DNA of 64,000 bases from Nocardia sp. NBC_01329 (lineage in GTDB: Bacteria > Actinomycetota > Actinomycetes > Mycobacteriales > Mycobacteriaceae): the NCBI RefSeq assembly GCF_035956715.1, contig NZ_CP108381.1, positions 1,054,001 through 1,118,000 on the forward strand. The letters are read 5' to 3'. Below the pieces are notes generated by a model, which saw only the letters and a program-made list of their open reading frames with translations, was not told the origin of the DNA and did not search any database. The position numbers were made by a program, and so were the translations under genes. Shown piece by piece: positions 28,727 to 37,561 of this stretch. The first letter of the stretch is position 1; each line of letters opens with the position of its first letter.

Positions 28727-30076
28727 ATGCACACGGAGGTGACCGGGCCACCGGCCCCAGCGGTGGAGTCCGGACCGCGCCGGATCCTGGGCCTGGCACT
28801 GCCGACGCTAGGTGTGCTGGTGGCCGAACCGGTCTATCTGCTGTTCGATCTCGCCGTGGTGGGCAGGTTGGGAGCGCTGGCACTCGCGGGGTTGGCCGTC
28901 GGGGGCCTGGTTCTCGCTCAGGTCAGTTCGCAGTTGACCTTCCTCGCCTACGGTACGACTGCCCGGTCGGCGCGTCGGCACGGCGCGGGGGACGATCCCG
29001 GTGCGGTCGAAGAGGGCGTGCAGGCGAGCTGGCTGGCCGGTGCCATCGGATTGGCGATAGTGCTGGTCGTGCAGGTGGCCGCGGTCCCTGTCGTCGGCGC
29101 CGTCGCCGGGGATGCGGAGATCGCCGCCGAGGCGCTGGCATGGCTGCGGATCGCGGTGTTCGGGGTACCGCTGATCCTGCTGTCCATGGCTGGGAACGGC
29201 TGGATGCGGGGCCTGCAGCAGACGCGGCGGCCGCTCACCTATGTGATCCTCGGCCTGGGACTGTCGGCGGTGCTGTGCCCGTTTCTCGTGCACGGCCTCG
29301 CCGGGTTGCCGCGGCTCGGGCTGCCCGGTTCGGCGGTGGCCAACGTGATGGGCCAGGCGGTGACCGGCGTGCTGTTCGTGAGCGCGCTGCTCCGGGCACA
29401 GGTGCCACTCGCGCCGCGTCCGTCTGTGATGAAGGCACAGCTGATCCTGGGTCGCGATCTCATCGCCCGCAGCCTCGCCTTCCAGGCATGCTTCGTATCG
29501 GCCGCCGCGGTGGCTGCGCGATTCGGGGCGGCATCGGTGGCGGCGCATCAACTCGTTCTGCAGCTGTGGAATTTCCTCGCACTCACCCTCGATTCGCTGG
29601 CCATCGCGGCGCAGACGCTGGTCGGGTCGGCACTGGGCGCTCGTAACGCGGCCGGCGCGCGGGCGGTGGCCCGCCGGGTCACCGGATGGTCGGAGGTGTT
29701 CGCGCTGGGCCTGGCCGGGTTGTTCGCGGCGGGGGCGGCCCTGCTCCCGCCGCTGTTCACCGATGATGCGGCGGTCCTGGACCGGACCGGGGTGGTGTGG
29801 TGGTACTTCGTGGCGATGATCCCGGTGGCCGGTGTGGTGTTCGCGCTGGACGGGGTGCTGCTGGGTGCCGGGGACGCGGCCTATCTGCGGACTACCACGC
29901 TGGGGGCGGCGCTTGCCGGTTTCCTGCCGGCGATCTGGCTCTCGCTGGCCTTCGATTGGGGTATCGGTGGAATCTGGTGCGGCCTGATCGCGTTCATGCT
30001 GTTGCGGCTGGCGGCGGTGAGCGGGCGGGCGCTATCGGGGCGCTGGATCCGCGTCGGAGCCGACATCCCGTTGTGA
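28727..30076 (+). CDS. dinF: MATE-family efflux transporter, DinF type
   Basis: Cation-coupled multidrug/organic-cation exporter of 449 residues with twelve predicted helices in two six-helix halves. The start of helix 1 (ILGLALPTLGVLVAEPVYLLFD, shortened) and the motif AVVGRLGALALAGLAVGGLV are typical, as is the QTLVGSALGARN loop of the second half. ATG 28727 has GGAAAG upstream. It occupies the place of Rv2836c (dinF). Substrate unknown. Confidence 0.9.
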   Translation: MHTEVTGPPAPAVESGPRRILGLALPTLGVLVAEPVYLLFDLAVVGRLGALALAGLAVGGLVLAQVSSQLTFLAYGTTARSARRHGAGDDPGAVEEGVQASWLAGAIGLAIVLVVQVAAVPVVGAVAGDAEIAAEALAWLRIAVFGVPLILLSMAGNGWMRGLQQTRRPLTYVILGLGLSAVLCPFLVHGLAGLPRLGLPGSAVANVMGQAVTGVLFVSALLRAQVPLAPRPSVMKAQLILGRDLIARSLAFQACFVSAAAVAARFGAASVAAHQLVLQLWNFLALTLDSLAIAAQTLVGSALGARNAAGARAVARRVTGWSEVFALGLAGLFAAGAALLPPLFTDDAAVLDRTGVVWWYFVAMIPVAGVVFALDGVLLGAGDAAYLRTTTLGAALAGFLPAIWLSLAFDWGIGGIWCGLIAFMLLRLAAVSGRALSGRWIRVGADIPL

Positions 30077-30137
30077 CCGTGGAATACGGCAGGCGGTCGG
30101 GCAGGTCTGTACCGGACCGAACAGGCGATATGCGAAG

Positions 30138-31106
30138 GTGGGTGTGGTGATACCCAAGTTGATGGCCGTGAGCGATATTCATATCGGTCACCAGGGCAAC
30201 AAACCGGTGGTCGAGGACATCCGTCCCGATTCTCCGGAGGACTGGTTGATCGTCGCCGGCGATGTCGCCGAACGCAGCGACGATATCCGCTGGGCGCTGA
30301 AACTGCTCCGAGAACGGTTCGCCACCGTGATCTGGGTGCCCGGTAACCACGAACTGTGGACCACCGCCAAGGATCCGGTGCAGATGCACGGTGCTGCGCG
30401 CTACGACTACCTGGTCTCGCTGTGCCGGGATCTGGATGTGCTCACCCCGGAGGATCCGTTCCCGGTGTGGACCGGGGCGGGTGCGGAAGCCCACGGCGGC
30501 GCGGTGACCATCGCCCCGCTGTTCCTGCTCTACGACTATTCGTTCCTGCCCGAAGGGGCGCGCACCAAAGCCGAGGGTCTGGCCATCGCCCGGGAGCGCA
30601 ATGTCGTGGCCACCGACGAATTCCTGCTCTCGCCGGATCCCTACCTCACCCGCGACGCGTGGTGCGCTGCCCGGCTGCGGGCCACCCGGCGCAAGCTCGA
30701 CAATCTGCCCGAGGGCACGCCACTGGTGCTGATCAACCATTTTCCCCTGCTACGCGAGCAGACGGATATGCTCTGGTACCCGGAATTCGCACTGTGGTGC
30801 GGTACCGAGCACACCGCCGACTGGCACACCCGATACAACGTGTTGTGCGCTGTCTACGGTCATCTGCACATTCCACGGACCACTTTCCACGACGGAGTCC
30901 GGTTCGAGGAGGTCTCGCTCGGCTATCCCCGGGAATGGCAGAAACGCGGTATGCCCGACAAACTATTGCGCCAGATCCTGCCCGACCCGGAGTACGCCCC
31001 GGGCGATCTGAACGAATGGGGTGGTCATTTCCGGGTGACGCCGGAAATGGCGGCGGCCGCGGCGGAGATGCGCGCCAAGGCACAGCGACGCCGGGGCCTC
31101 GAATGA
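30138..31106 (+). CDS. Calcineurin-like metallophosphoesterase
   Basis: Dinuclear metal phosphoesterase of 322 residues with the full motif set: AVSDIHIGH near residue 10, GDVAERSDD near 42, GNHELW near 72, a late INHFP and GHLHIPR. Substrate is unknown. The corresponding mycobacterial gene, Rv2795c, lies immediately upstream of pptT, as here. In Mycobacterium the neighbouring PptH hydrolase removes the phosphopantetheine that PptT installs, and this protein is the obvious PptH orthologue by position. Start could be GTG 30138, 30144 or 30147; the first is reported. Confidence 0.87.
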   Translation: MGVVIPKLMAVSDIHIGHQGNKPVVEDIRPDSPEDWLIVAGDVAERSDDIRWALKLLRERFATVIWVPGNHELWTTAKDPVQMHGAARYDYLVSLCRDLDVLTPEDPFPVWTGAGAEAHGGAVTIAPLFLLYDYSFLPEGARTKAEGLAIARERNVVATDEFLLSPDPYLTRDAWCAARLRATRRKLDNLPEGTPLVLINHFPLLREQTDMLWYPEFALWCGTEHTADWHTRYNVLCAVYGHLHIPRTTFHDGVRFEEVSLGYPREWQKRGMPDKLLRQILPDPEYAPGDLNEWGGHFRVTPEMAAAAAEMRAKAQRRRGLE

Positions 31107-31213
31107 GGGGCCCGGTGGGCTCGGAGCGGCAGCGCGCCGCCGGACGCCGGGACGGTCGAACGCTTGTTGCCGACGGTGGCCGGAGCGCCCAGCGGCACCC
31201 GGTCCGCACCCAG

Positions 31214-31219
31214 TAGGCT
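31214..31219 (+). promoter_or_regulatory. -10 hexamer for leaderless pptT mRNA
   Basis: TAGGCT, eight bases before ATG 31228. Confidence 0.5.
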
Positions 31220-31227
31220 CTGCGACG

Positions 31228-31896
31228 ATGATCGAGACAATCCTGCCCGCCGGTGTCGCTTCCTCCGAGTTGCTCGACTATCCGGAGGATCTGAAGCCGC
31301 ATCCGGCCGAAGCGCATCTCATCGCGAAATCGGTGGACAAGCGGCGCCGTGATTTCATCGGCGCGCGGCACTGCGCCCGCCTTGCCTTGGCCGAGCTGGG
31401 CGAGCCGGCGGTGGCGATCGGGAAAGGTGAGCGGGGCGCGCCGGTTTGGCCGCGCGGTATCGTCGGCAGCCTCACCCATTGCGACGGTTTCCGTGGTGCG
31501 GCGCTGGCCCATCGGATGCGTTATCGCTCGATCGGGATCGACGCCGAACCGCACGACACTCTTCCGGAGGGTGTGCTGGATTCGGTGAGCCTGCCCGCCG
31601 AGCGGGAGTGGTTGCGCACCAGCGATTCCGCACTGCATCTGGACCGGCTGCTGTTCTGTGCGAAAGAGGCCACGTACAAGGCGTGGTTCCCGCTGACCAC
31701 CCGCTGGCTCGGCTTCGAGGACGCGCACATCACGTTCGCCGTGGCCGAAGCCACCGACACCACGGGATCGGGGACCTTCCGCTCGCAACTGCTGGTTCCC
31801 GGGCAGGCCGGTGACGGCGGACTACCGCTGACCTCCTTCGACGGACGCTGGCGGATAACCGGCGGTTTCATCCTGACCGCGATCGCGCACAGCTGA
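31228..31896 (+). CDS. pptT: 4'-Phosphopantetheinyl transferase, Sfp type
   Basis: Enzyme of 222 residues that moves 4'-phosphopantetheine from CoA to the serine of carrier domains of polyketide, peptide and mycolate synthases. Mg-binding IGIDAEPHD lies near residue 108 and FCAKEATYKAWFPL near 149, both diagnostic of the family. Neighbours (metallophosphoesterase upstream, truB downstream with a one-base TGATG overlap) reproduce the PptT locus of M. tuberculosis (Rv2794c). A TAGGCT box eight bases before ATG suggests a leaderless mRNA including truB. Confidence 0.93.
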   Translation: MIETILPAGVASSELLDYPEDLKPHPAEAHLIAKSVDKRRRDFIGARHCARLALAELGEPAVAIGKGERGAPVWPRGIVGSLTHCDGFRGAALAHRMRYRSIGIDAEPHDTLPEGVLDSVSLPAEREWLRTSDSALHLDRLLFCAKEATYKAWFPLTTRWLGFEDAHITFAVAEATDTTGSGTFRSQLLVPGQAGDGGLPLTSFDGRWRITGGFILTAIAHS

Positions 31897-32795
31897 TGGC
31901 CGATCTGCTGGGCGGTCTGCTGATCGTCGACAAACCAGGTGGACCCACCAGTCACGATATCGTGGCGAAGACGCGGAAACTGTTGCGTACCAAGAAGGTC
32001 GGGCATGCCGGCACGCTCGATCCGATGGCCACCGGGGTGCTGGTGCTCGGGGTGGAGCGTGCCACCAAACTGCTGGGGCTGCTCACCCTCACCACAAAGA
32101 GCTATACCGCGACGATCCGCCTGGGCCGGTCCACCACCACCGACGACGCGGAGGGCGAGGTGCTCACCACAGCGGCGGCCGGCGGGGTCACCGACGCCGA
32201 GATAGCGCGGGTCGTCGCCACCCTCACCGGGGAGATCCAACAGGTTCCGGCCACCGTGAGCGCGATCAAGGTCGACGGGGAACGCGCCTACGCGCGGCAT
32301 CGTGCCGGTGAAGAGGTGAAACTCGCGGCCCGGCCGGTTACCGTCTCCCGGTTCGACGTTCTGGAACGGCGCGCTCTCCCGGATGACGGACCCGTCGATC
32401 TGGATGTGGTGGTCGATTGCTCGTCGGGCACCTATATTCGGGCGCTCGCGCGCGATCTGGGTGCCGCGCTCGGGGTGGGCGGTCATCTGACCGCGTTGCG
32501 ACGTACCAGGGTCGGGCCGTTCACCCTGGAGCACGCGCGCACGCTGGAGGAACTCGCCGAGGATCCGGCCCCGAGCCTGGATATCGATACCGCGGTGCGG
32601 CTGTCCTTTCCGCAGCGCACGATCGGTGCCGCCGAAGCGGAGAAACTGCGGGACGGACGCTGGCTGGAACCGGTCGGACAGGCGGGCGTCTATGCCGCTC
32701 TCACCACCGATGACAAGGTGATCGCCCTGCTCCAGGAAAAGGGCGATCGTGCGGCGCCGGTGCTGGTGGTGCGACCGCGTGGGTTGATCGACTGA
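31896..32795 (+). CDS. truB: tRNA pseudouridine-55 synthase
   Basis: TruB, 299 residues, makes pseudouridine 55 in the T arm of tRNAs. The catalytic aspartate is D42 in GHAGTLDPMATGVL; other motifs are VDKPGGPTSHDI at the start, SGTYIRALARDLG near residue 180 and the C-terminal PUA-like region. The ATG shares its first base with the pptT stop codon, so it is translationally coupled. It converges with gntR after only 10 bases and has no visible terminator between them. Confidence 0.95.
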   Translation: MADLLGGLLIVDKPGGPTSHDIVAKTRKLLRTKKVGHAGTLDPMATGVLVLGVERATKLLGLLTLTTKSYTATIRLGRSTTTDDAEGEVLTTAAAGGVTDAEIARVVATLTGEIQQVPATVSAIKVDGERAYARHRAGEEVKLAARPVTVSRFDVLERRALPDDGPVDLDVVVDCSSGTYIRALARDLGAALGVGGHLTALRRTRVGPFTLEHARTLEELAEDPAPSLDIDTAVRLSFPQRTIGAAEAEKLRDGRWLEPVGQAGVYAALTTDDKVIALLQEKGDRAAPVLVVRPRGLID

Positions 32796-32805
32796 TCGGT
32801 CTCGG

Positions 32806-33486
32806 TCAGCCGGGAATCGGTTCCGCGGCATACCGGGCGCGCAGCCGCTGGACCGCGTCGTCCATATGGTCGCGCAGCAGCTGATGCACCCGCGGCGGGG
32901 CGGCCGCTCCGATCGCTTCGCGCAGTGCCACATGCTCCTGCGCCTGTTCGCGCAGGTCCGGGTACGTGGTCTGCAGGGCGCCGAGGCACATCCTGGTTTC
33001 GATCAGCAGTGTCCGCGCTGCACGGACCAGCCGGGGGCTACCGGCCGCAGCCACCAGTGACTCGTGGAACTGCCGATCGGCGTCGGAGACCCCCGCGGGA
33101 TCACCCGCCGCGGCCCGGTCGAGCATCGCCGCGACGCTCGGTGCCAGCGCCTCGTAGGCGATCTCGCGGCGGTCGTCGAGGATCAGGGTGAGGGCCCCGC
33201 CCTCGATGGCCGTACGGGACCGGTAGATGTCGACGACGTCGGCGAGCGTCAGTTCGATGACGAAGATCCCGCGGTTGCGGATGCTGTGCAGCAGACCCTC
33301 CGACACCAGTCGTTGCATCGCCTCCCGCACCGGTCCCCGGGAAACCCCGAACTGTGCGGCCAGATCGGCCTCGCCCAGCTGCGCCCCCGGTTCCAGTCCA
33401 CCACGCACGATCGCCTCGCGCAGTTTGTCCGCGATCATCTCGGCGGTGGACCGCTGATTGACCGGCTCGAAATCAACCACCGACAT
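32806..33486 (-). CDS. GntR-family regulator, FadR/FCD subfamily
   Basis: Regulator of 226 residues. The winged helix (about 18-75) has ADKLREAIVRGGLEPGAQL and FGVSRGPVREAMQRLVSEGLL; the all-helical FCD ligand domain (about 85-215) has the metal-binding Asp/His pattern with RQFHESLV and LLRDHM. FCD ligands are usually organic acids. The start ATG 33486 lies 13 bases inside the end of the upstream isomerase gene, so the gene is cotranscribed with both isomerases. Its likely operator, CGGATTGTTGACAAT, occurs in the divergent promoter at 35035-35049 and again at 39474-39488. Confidence 0.88.
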   Translation of the reverse strand: MSVVDFEPVNQRSTAEMIADKLREAIVRGGLEPGAQLGEADLAAQFGVSRGPVREAMQRLVSEGLLHSIRNRGIFVIELTLADVVDIYRSRTAIEGGALTLILDDRREIAYEALAPSVAAMLDRAAAGDPAGVSDADRQFHESLVAAAGSPRLVRAARTLLIETRMCLGALQTTYPDLREQAQEHVALREAIGAAAPPRVHQLLRDHMDDAVQRLRARYAAEPIPG

Positions 33487-34204
33487 GGGTAGACCTTTCC
33501 GCGAACAACGCCCCCAGCGAAGACGATATCGGGGTGGCACCGGCGAGCCGCAATCCTTCCCAGATGGTGACCTGATTCGCGGTGAGTACCGGTTTGCCGA
33601 GCGCGGCTTCCAATCGCGGCAGGACCTCGAGCGTGTGCATGGCGGTATCGGGGATCAGCAGCGCCTCCGCGTCGGGATGATCGTTGGCGAGGGCGAGTTC
33701 GAGCACCTGCTCGTTGGTGAGGGTGCCGACCTCTGCCGCGGTTTCGATACCGGCGCTGCGGAACGCGACGATCGTGATCCCCGCATCGGCCAGGAAGTCG
33801 GCGAACAATCGCGCGACGTCGTCGGGATAACTCGCGGCCACCGCTACCCGGCGTACACCGAGTGCGCGGGCAGCTGCCACAAAGGCGAAACTGGTGCTCG
33901 ATGCGGGGACACCCGCGGCGTCGGCCAGACCGCGGACCTGTTCCTTCGCCCCGTCGGGGCCGTAGACGAAACTGCCGGAGGTGCAGGCCCAGACGACCGC
34001 GTCGGGTTCGTGCGCGGACAGTTGCGCCGCCCCCTTCCGGAGTTTGTCCGGGCTGCCGAGGTCCAGCAACTCGGGCACGGCGTGCAGGTCGGTGCCGTAG
34101 ATATGGGCGACCGGCAGGCGCGCTCCCAGAATCGACTCCGCGCGTGGGTAGTCGTCCTCGGCGGCATGGTCGGGGTAGATGAAACCGATCGTCGGTACCG
34201 GCAT
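33473..34204 (-). CDS. Asp/Glu racemase-superfamily protein (maleate isomerase-like), one-cysteine form
   Basis: Protein of 243 residues with the maleate isomerase / arylmalonate decarboxylase fold. The N-terminal half keeps the first catalytic site, VWACTSGSFVYG with Cys74. At the second site, where two-cysteine enzymes have a Cys-x-Asn motif, it reads LLIPDTAMHT with no cysteine. That argues against a normal two-base racemase or isomerase and could mean a decarboxylase-like or divergent reaction; this is inference. ATG 34204 has GGAG five bases upstream. An ATG at 34246, four bases after the previous stop, would add 14 residues. Confidence 0.78.
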   Translation of the reverse strand: MPVPTIGFIYPDHAAEDDYPRAESILGARLPVAHIYGTDLHAVPELLDLGSPDKLRKGAAQLSAHEPDAVVWACTSGSFVYGPDGAKEQVRGLADAAGVPASSTSFAFVAAARALGVRRVAVAASYPDDVARLFADFLADAGITIVAFRSAGIETAAEVGTLTNEQVLELALANDHPDAEALLIPDTAMHTLEVLPRLEAALGKPVLTANQVTIWEGLRLAGATPISSSLGALFAERSTHVGG

Positions 34205-34249
34205 GGTGGCTCCGTTCGTGATCCGGGTTCCGTCGGGTGAGGACATGGG

Positions 34250-34990
34250 TCAGAACACCTCCAGCAGCCACCGGCCGGGACCCATCATGGGCAGTTTCAT
34301 CCGCCCCAGACAGGCCCACATGGTGAGCTGGTTCGCGGTGATGATCGGCTTGCCCAGCATCTTTTCCAGCGGTTCGATGATGTCGTAGGTGGGCAGATTG
34401 GTGCAGCTCACGAAAATCGCCTCGGCCCGGGGGTCGTCGGCACCGATGATGCGTTCGGCGATGGTGCGGTAGTTGACCTTCCAGATACCGCCGCCGAGGC
34501 CCAGATGTTCGGATCGGACCACGGAGCATCCGGCTTCGTCGAGAAAGTCGCGTAGTTTGCCGGTGAGGAGTTCGTCGTAGGGAGTCATCACCGAGATCTG
34601 CCCGATATTGAGATGCCGTACGGCCTCGAGCAGGGCTCCGGATGTGGTGACCGCGTTCGCGGCGCCGGCTCGGCAGATCGTGTCGCACAGGGACCGTTCG
34701 TATTCGATCCCTTTGATGAAACTGCCGGAATTGCACAGGTAGGCGACGACCTCGGGTTCCACGTGCAGCACATTGCGGGTCGCCGCGGTGAGGTGGACGG
34801 CATCGGAGACCAGTTCGGCCATGGCCAGCGATACCGGCACCGGCTCGTACGGGGTGCGTGCCAGGTGCAGGCTCACTTCGAGCGGCGCCCAGCGCCATAG
34901 CTCGCGCTCCAACGCCAGGTCGAACGGTGCGATGATACCGATGCCCCGTTGCGCGACCGGGCCCTCCATATCGGGAAAATCGAACTCCAC
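34250..34990 (-). CDS. Maleate isomerase / Asp-Glu racemase-like protein, two-cysteine form
   Basis: Protein of 246 residues with both catalytic cysteines of the superfamily, C86 in YLCNSGSF and C196 in FVSCTNLPTYD, separated by the usual two-domain arrangement. Members interconvert stereoisomers or cis-trans isomers of dicarboxylic or amino acids. GTG 34990 is preceded by GAGAGGGG; upstream in-frame starts run into the operator region and are not conserved. It heads an operon with the second isomerase and gntR, and is divergent from the hydroxyacid dehydrogenase. Confidence 0.82.
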   Translation of the reverse strand: MEFDFPDMEGPVAQRGIGIIAPFDLALERELWRWAPLEVSLHLARTPYEPVPVSLAMAELVSDAVHLTAATRNVLHVEPEVVAYLCNSGSFIKGIEYERSLCDTICRAGAANAVTTSGALLEAVRHLNIGQISVMTPYDELLTGKLRDFLDEAGCSVVRSEHLGLGGGIWKVNYRTIAERIIGADDPRAEAIFVSCTNLPTYDIIEPLEKMLGKPIITANQLTMWACLGRMKLPMMGPGRWLLEVF

Positions 34991-35034
34991 TGCGGCCCCT
35001 CTCGCACTCAGCCGGGAAGACCTCCGAGAACGAT

Positions 35035-35049
35035 CGGATTGTTGACAAT
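35035..35049. promoter_or_regulatory. Probable GntR operator in the divergent island promoter
   Basis: CGGATTGTTGACAAT contains the inverted repeat ATTGT-TG-ACAAT and the FadR/FCD form TNGT-N2-ACNA. The same 15-mer recurs at 39474-39488 upstream of the aminotransferase. The operator covers the -35 of the dehydrogenase promoter, as expected for repression. Confidence 0.7.
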
Positions 35050-35070
35050 CATACGATGTGACCATACCGT
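35042..35070 (+). promoter_or_regulatory. Near-consensus leaderless promoter of the dehydrogenase-amidase operon
   Basis: TTGACA (35042-35047), a 17-base spacer, TACCGT (35065-35070), and ATG 35077 six bases later. This is the best sigma-70-type promoter seen in the window; its -35 lies inside the GntR operator. Confidence 0.7.
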
Positions 35071-35076
35071 GTCAAT

Positions 35077-36042
35077 ATGGAATCGGGCCCAATTGTCACC
35101 GTTGTGCACAGTGGCCGACCGCCCGATCCGGCCCTCATGGCGCCGGTGAGTGCGCGGGCCACGGTGCGGTACACCGACTCCGCCGGGCTGGCGGACGCGC
35201 TGTCCGGCGCGCAGGTGTTGTTCGTCTACGACTTCCAGACTCCCGCGTTGCCGGAGGCTTGGTCCGCCGCCGACCGGTTGCGCTGGGTGCACGTCGCGGC
35301 GACCGGCGTAGATACCGTGCTGTTCCCCGAACTGTGCGCCAGCGACGTGGTCGTCACCAACACCCGGGGTGTTTTCGACACCGCGATCGCCGAATACGTG
35401 CTCGGTCAGATCCTCGACTTCGCCAAGGATCTCACCGGCTCCAACCGGCTACAGCAGCAACAGACCTGGCAGCATCGTGAATCCGAGCGTATCGCTGGGT
35501 CCACCGCACTCGTCGTCGGGACCGGGGCGATCGGCCGTGCCATCGCCGGACTGCTGCGTGCCACCGGGATGCGGGTGCGCGCGGTCGGTCGCCGAGCCCG
35601 TACCGACGATCCGGATTTCGGTGTCGTGACCACCGATCTGTACGCCGAACTTCCGTGCGCCGATTACGTCGTCGCCATAGCCCCGCTCACCGACCACACC
35701 CGGCATATGTTCGACGCCCGCGCGTTCGGTGCCATGAAGCCGCACGCTCGTTTCGTCAACGTGGGACGCGGTGAACTGGTGGTGACCGACGATCTCGTCG
35801 AAGCGCTGCGGTCCGGTGGGATCGCCGGCGCCGCACTGGACGTGGTGGATCCGGAGCCGCTACCGTCCGGCCATCCACTGTGGACCCTGCCCACCGCGCG
35901 CGTCACACCGCACAGTTCCGGTGATTTCGTCGGCTGGCGTGCCGAGATGGTCGCCGCGTTCACCGCCAATTTCGACCGTTGGTCGGCAGGTCGTCCGCTG
36001 GACAATGTCGTCGATAAAACGCTGGGGTATGTGCCCGGCTGA
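35077..36042 (+). CDS. D-2-hydroxyacid dehydrogenase
   Basis: NAD(P)-dependent dehydrogenase of 321 residues reducing a 2-keto acid to the D-2-hydroxy acid or the reverse. The Rossmann motif VVGTGAIGRA lies at 147-156, and the catalytic residues are R231 in NVGRGE, E260 in DVVDPEPL and H279 in TPHSSG. The coenzyme-specificity strand ends in RAVGRRAR, whose arginines suggest NADPH. It starts the operon with the amidase, 14 bases apart, under the promoter overlapping the GntR site. Substrate is unknown. Confidence 0.88.
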   Translation: MESGPIVTVVHSGRPPDPALMAPVSARATVRYTDSAGLADALSGAQVLFVYDFQTPALPEAWSAADRLRWVHVAATGVDTVLFPELCASDVVVTNTRGVFDTAIAEYVLGQILDFAKDLTGSNRLQQQQTWQHRESERIAGSTALVVGTGAIGRAIAGLLRATGMRVRAVGRRARTDDPDFGVVTTDLYAELPCADYVVAIAPLTDHTRHMFDARAFGAMKPHARFVNVGRGELVVTDDLVEALRSGGIAGAALDVVDPEPLPSGHPLWTLPTARVTPHSSGDFVGWRAEMVAAFTANFDRWSAGRPLDNVVDKTLGYVPG

Positions 36043-36056
36043 AGGAGGGCCCCAGA

Positions 36057-37460
36057 ATGAGCCACCCCGAGACCCCCCGACCGACCGACCCCGTCGAGAT
36101 GACCGCGGTCGAACTGGTCTCGGCCTACGCCGCCGGGACCTTGTCCCCGGTCGAAGCCACCGAGGCCGTCCTCGCCGCCATCTCCGCGCGCGATTCCGAT
36201 ATCAATGCCTTCTGCCTGGTCGACCCCGACCGGGCGCTGGTGCAGGCCAAGGAATCAGAGGCCCGCTGGCAGTCCGGGCATGTCCGCGGTCTGCTCGACG
36301 GTGTCCCGATCTCGATCAAGGACATCTTCCTCACCGAAGACTGGCCCACCCGGCGCGGTTCACTGAGCGTCGGGCCGGAAGGTCCTTGGCCGGTGGACAG
36401 TCCGGTGGCCGCGCGGGTGCGCGAGGACGGCATGGTGATGGTCGGCAAGACCACCACGCCCGAGATAGCCTGGAAGGGCGTGACGGACAGCCCGCTCACC
36501 GGGATCACCCGCAACCCCGTCGACCCCACCCGCACCGCCGGTGGGTCCTCCGGGGGCAGCGCCGCGGCGGTCGCGGCCGGTATGGGTCCGGTATCGGTCG
36601 GCACCGACGGCGGCGGCAGTGTCCGGATTCCGGCATCGTTCTGCGGGATCGTCGGCTTCAAACCCACCCACGGCCGTATCCCACTGTTTCCGGCCAGCCC
36701 GTTCGGGCCGCTGGCCCACGGCGGGCCGCTCACCCGCACCGTCGAGGACGCCGCGCTGCTGCTCGATATTCTCGCCTTGGCGGATCCGCGTGATCCCACC
36801 GCGCTCGCGCCTACACTGACGACCTTCCGCGGCCAGATCCAGCGCGATGTCCGCGGTGTGACCGCCGCCTACTCTCCGACACTCGGTTACGTGCGACCCG
36901 ACCCGGAGGTCGAGGCGATCGTTACCGGCGCCGTGCGGGCACTCGAGACCGCCGGGCTTCGTGTTTCGGCCGTCGATCCGGGCTTCTCCGATCCACGGGA
37001 GGCATTCGATGTGATGTGGGCCGCGGGCGCCGCGGCCATGCTGGCGAACTTCCCCCCGGGCGCGCGTGACAATGCCGATCCCGGCCTGCGCCGAGTCTGG
37101 GAGTACGGGGAAACCCTGACCGCCATCGACTATCTCGACGCTCGTGCCGTCGCCGCGCAGGTGGCGATCACCATGGGTACTTTCCATACGGCCTACGACG
37201 TCCTCATCACACCGACGGTCCCGATCCCCGCTTTCGCGGCGGGACACGATGTCCCGCCCGGCAGCGGAATGTCGGACTGGCCGGACTGGACGCCCTACAC
37301 CTACCCGTTCAACCTCACCCAGCAGCCCGCGCTGAGCATCCCGGCCGGGCAGACGAGCGACGGACTGCCGGTGGGACTGCAGATCGTCGGCCCGCGGCAC
37401 TCCGATGATCTCGTGCTGGCGGTCGGCCGGTACGCGGAGGCGGTGTTGTCCGCCCGCTGA
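36057..37460 (+). CDS. Amidase-signature family amidohydrolase
   Basis: Amidase of 467 residues with the Ser-cisSer-Lys triad: K88 in PISIKDI, S164 in AGGSSGGSAAAVAAG and nucleophile S188 in TDGGGSVRIP. GFKPTHGRIP follows near residue 200. The family includes amide, carbamate and half-amide hydrolases and GatA; the lack of gatB/gatC neighbours and the catabolic context speak against GatA. A GGAGGG tract precedes ATG 36057. Last gene of the operon, ended by a long bidirectional hairpin. Substrate unknown. Confidence 0.9.
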   Translation: MSHPETPRPTDPVEMTAVELVSAYAAGTLSPVEATEAVLAAISARDSDINAFCLVDPDRALVQAKESEARWQSGHVRGLLDGVPISIKDIFLTEDWPTRRGSLSVGPEGPWPVDSPVAARVREDGMVMVGKTTTPEIAWKGVTDSPLTGITRNPVDPTRTAGGSSGGSAAAVAAGMGPVSVGTDGGGSVRIPASFCGIVGFKPTHGRIPLFPASPFGPLAHGGPLTRTVEDAALLLDILALADPRDPTALAPTLTTFRGQIQRDVRGVTAAYSPTLGYVRPDPEVEAIVTGAVRALETAGLRVSAVDPGFSDPREAFDVMWAAGAAAMLANFPPGARDNADPGLRRVWEYGETLTAIDYLDARAVAAQVAITMGTFHTAYDVLITPTVPIPAFAAGHDVPPGSGMSDWPDWTPYTYPFNLTQQPALSIPAGQTSDGLPVGLQIVGPRHSDDLVLAVGRYAEAVLSAR

Positions 37461-37479
37461 CCCGCACGGCGAGGCATGA

Positions 37480-37521
37480 CATAAGCCCACCCGCCGCGTC
37501 GACACGGCGGGTGGGCTTATG
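37480..37521. terminator. Bidirectional terminator between converging island operons
   Basis: A perfect 16-bp stem (37480-37495 with 37506-37521) encloses a 10-base loop; CATAAG and CTTATG at the ends give A/T-rich flanks in both directions. It lies between the amidase and the converging DUF3830 gene. Confidence 0.85.
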
Positions 37522-37561
37522 CTTCGTTCGGATCGCTCGCCGGGCCTACCCGGGAGCTCGC

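Noticed and set aside
36057..37460. Amidase as GatA of the tRNA amidotransferase
   Set aside because: The signature residues would fit, but gatB and gatC are absent, and the gene is in a regulated catabolic operon behind a hydroxyacid dehydrogenase.
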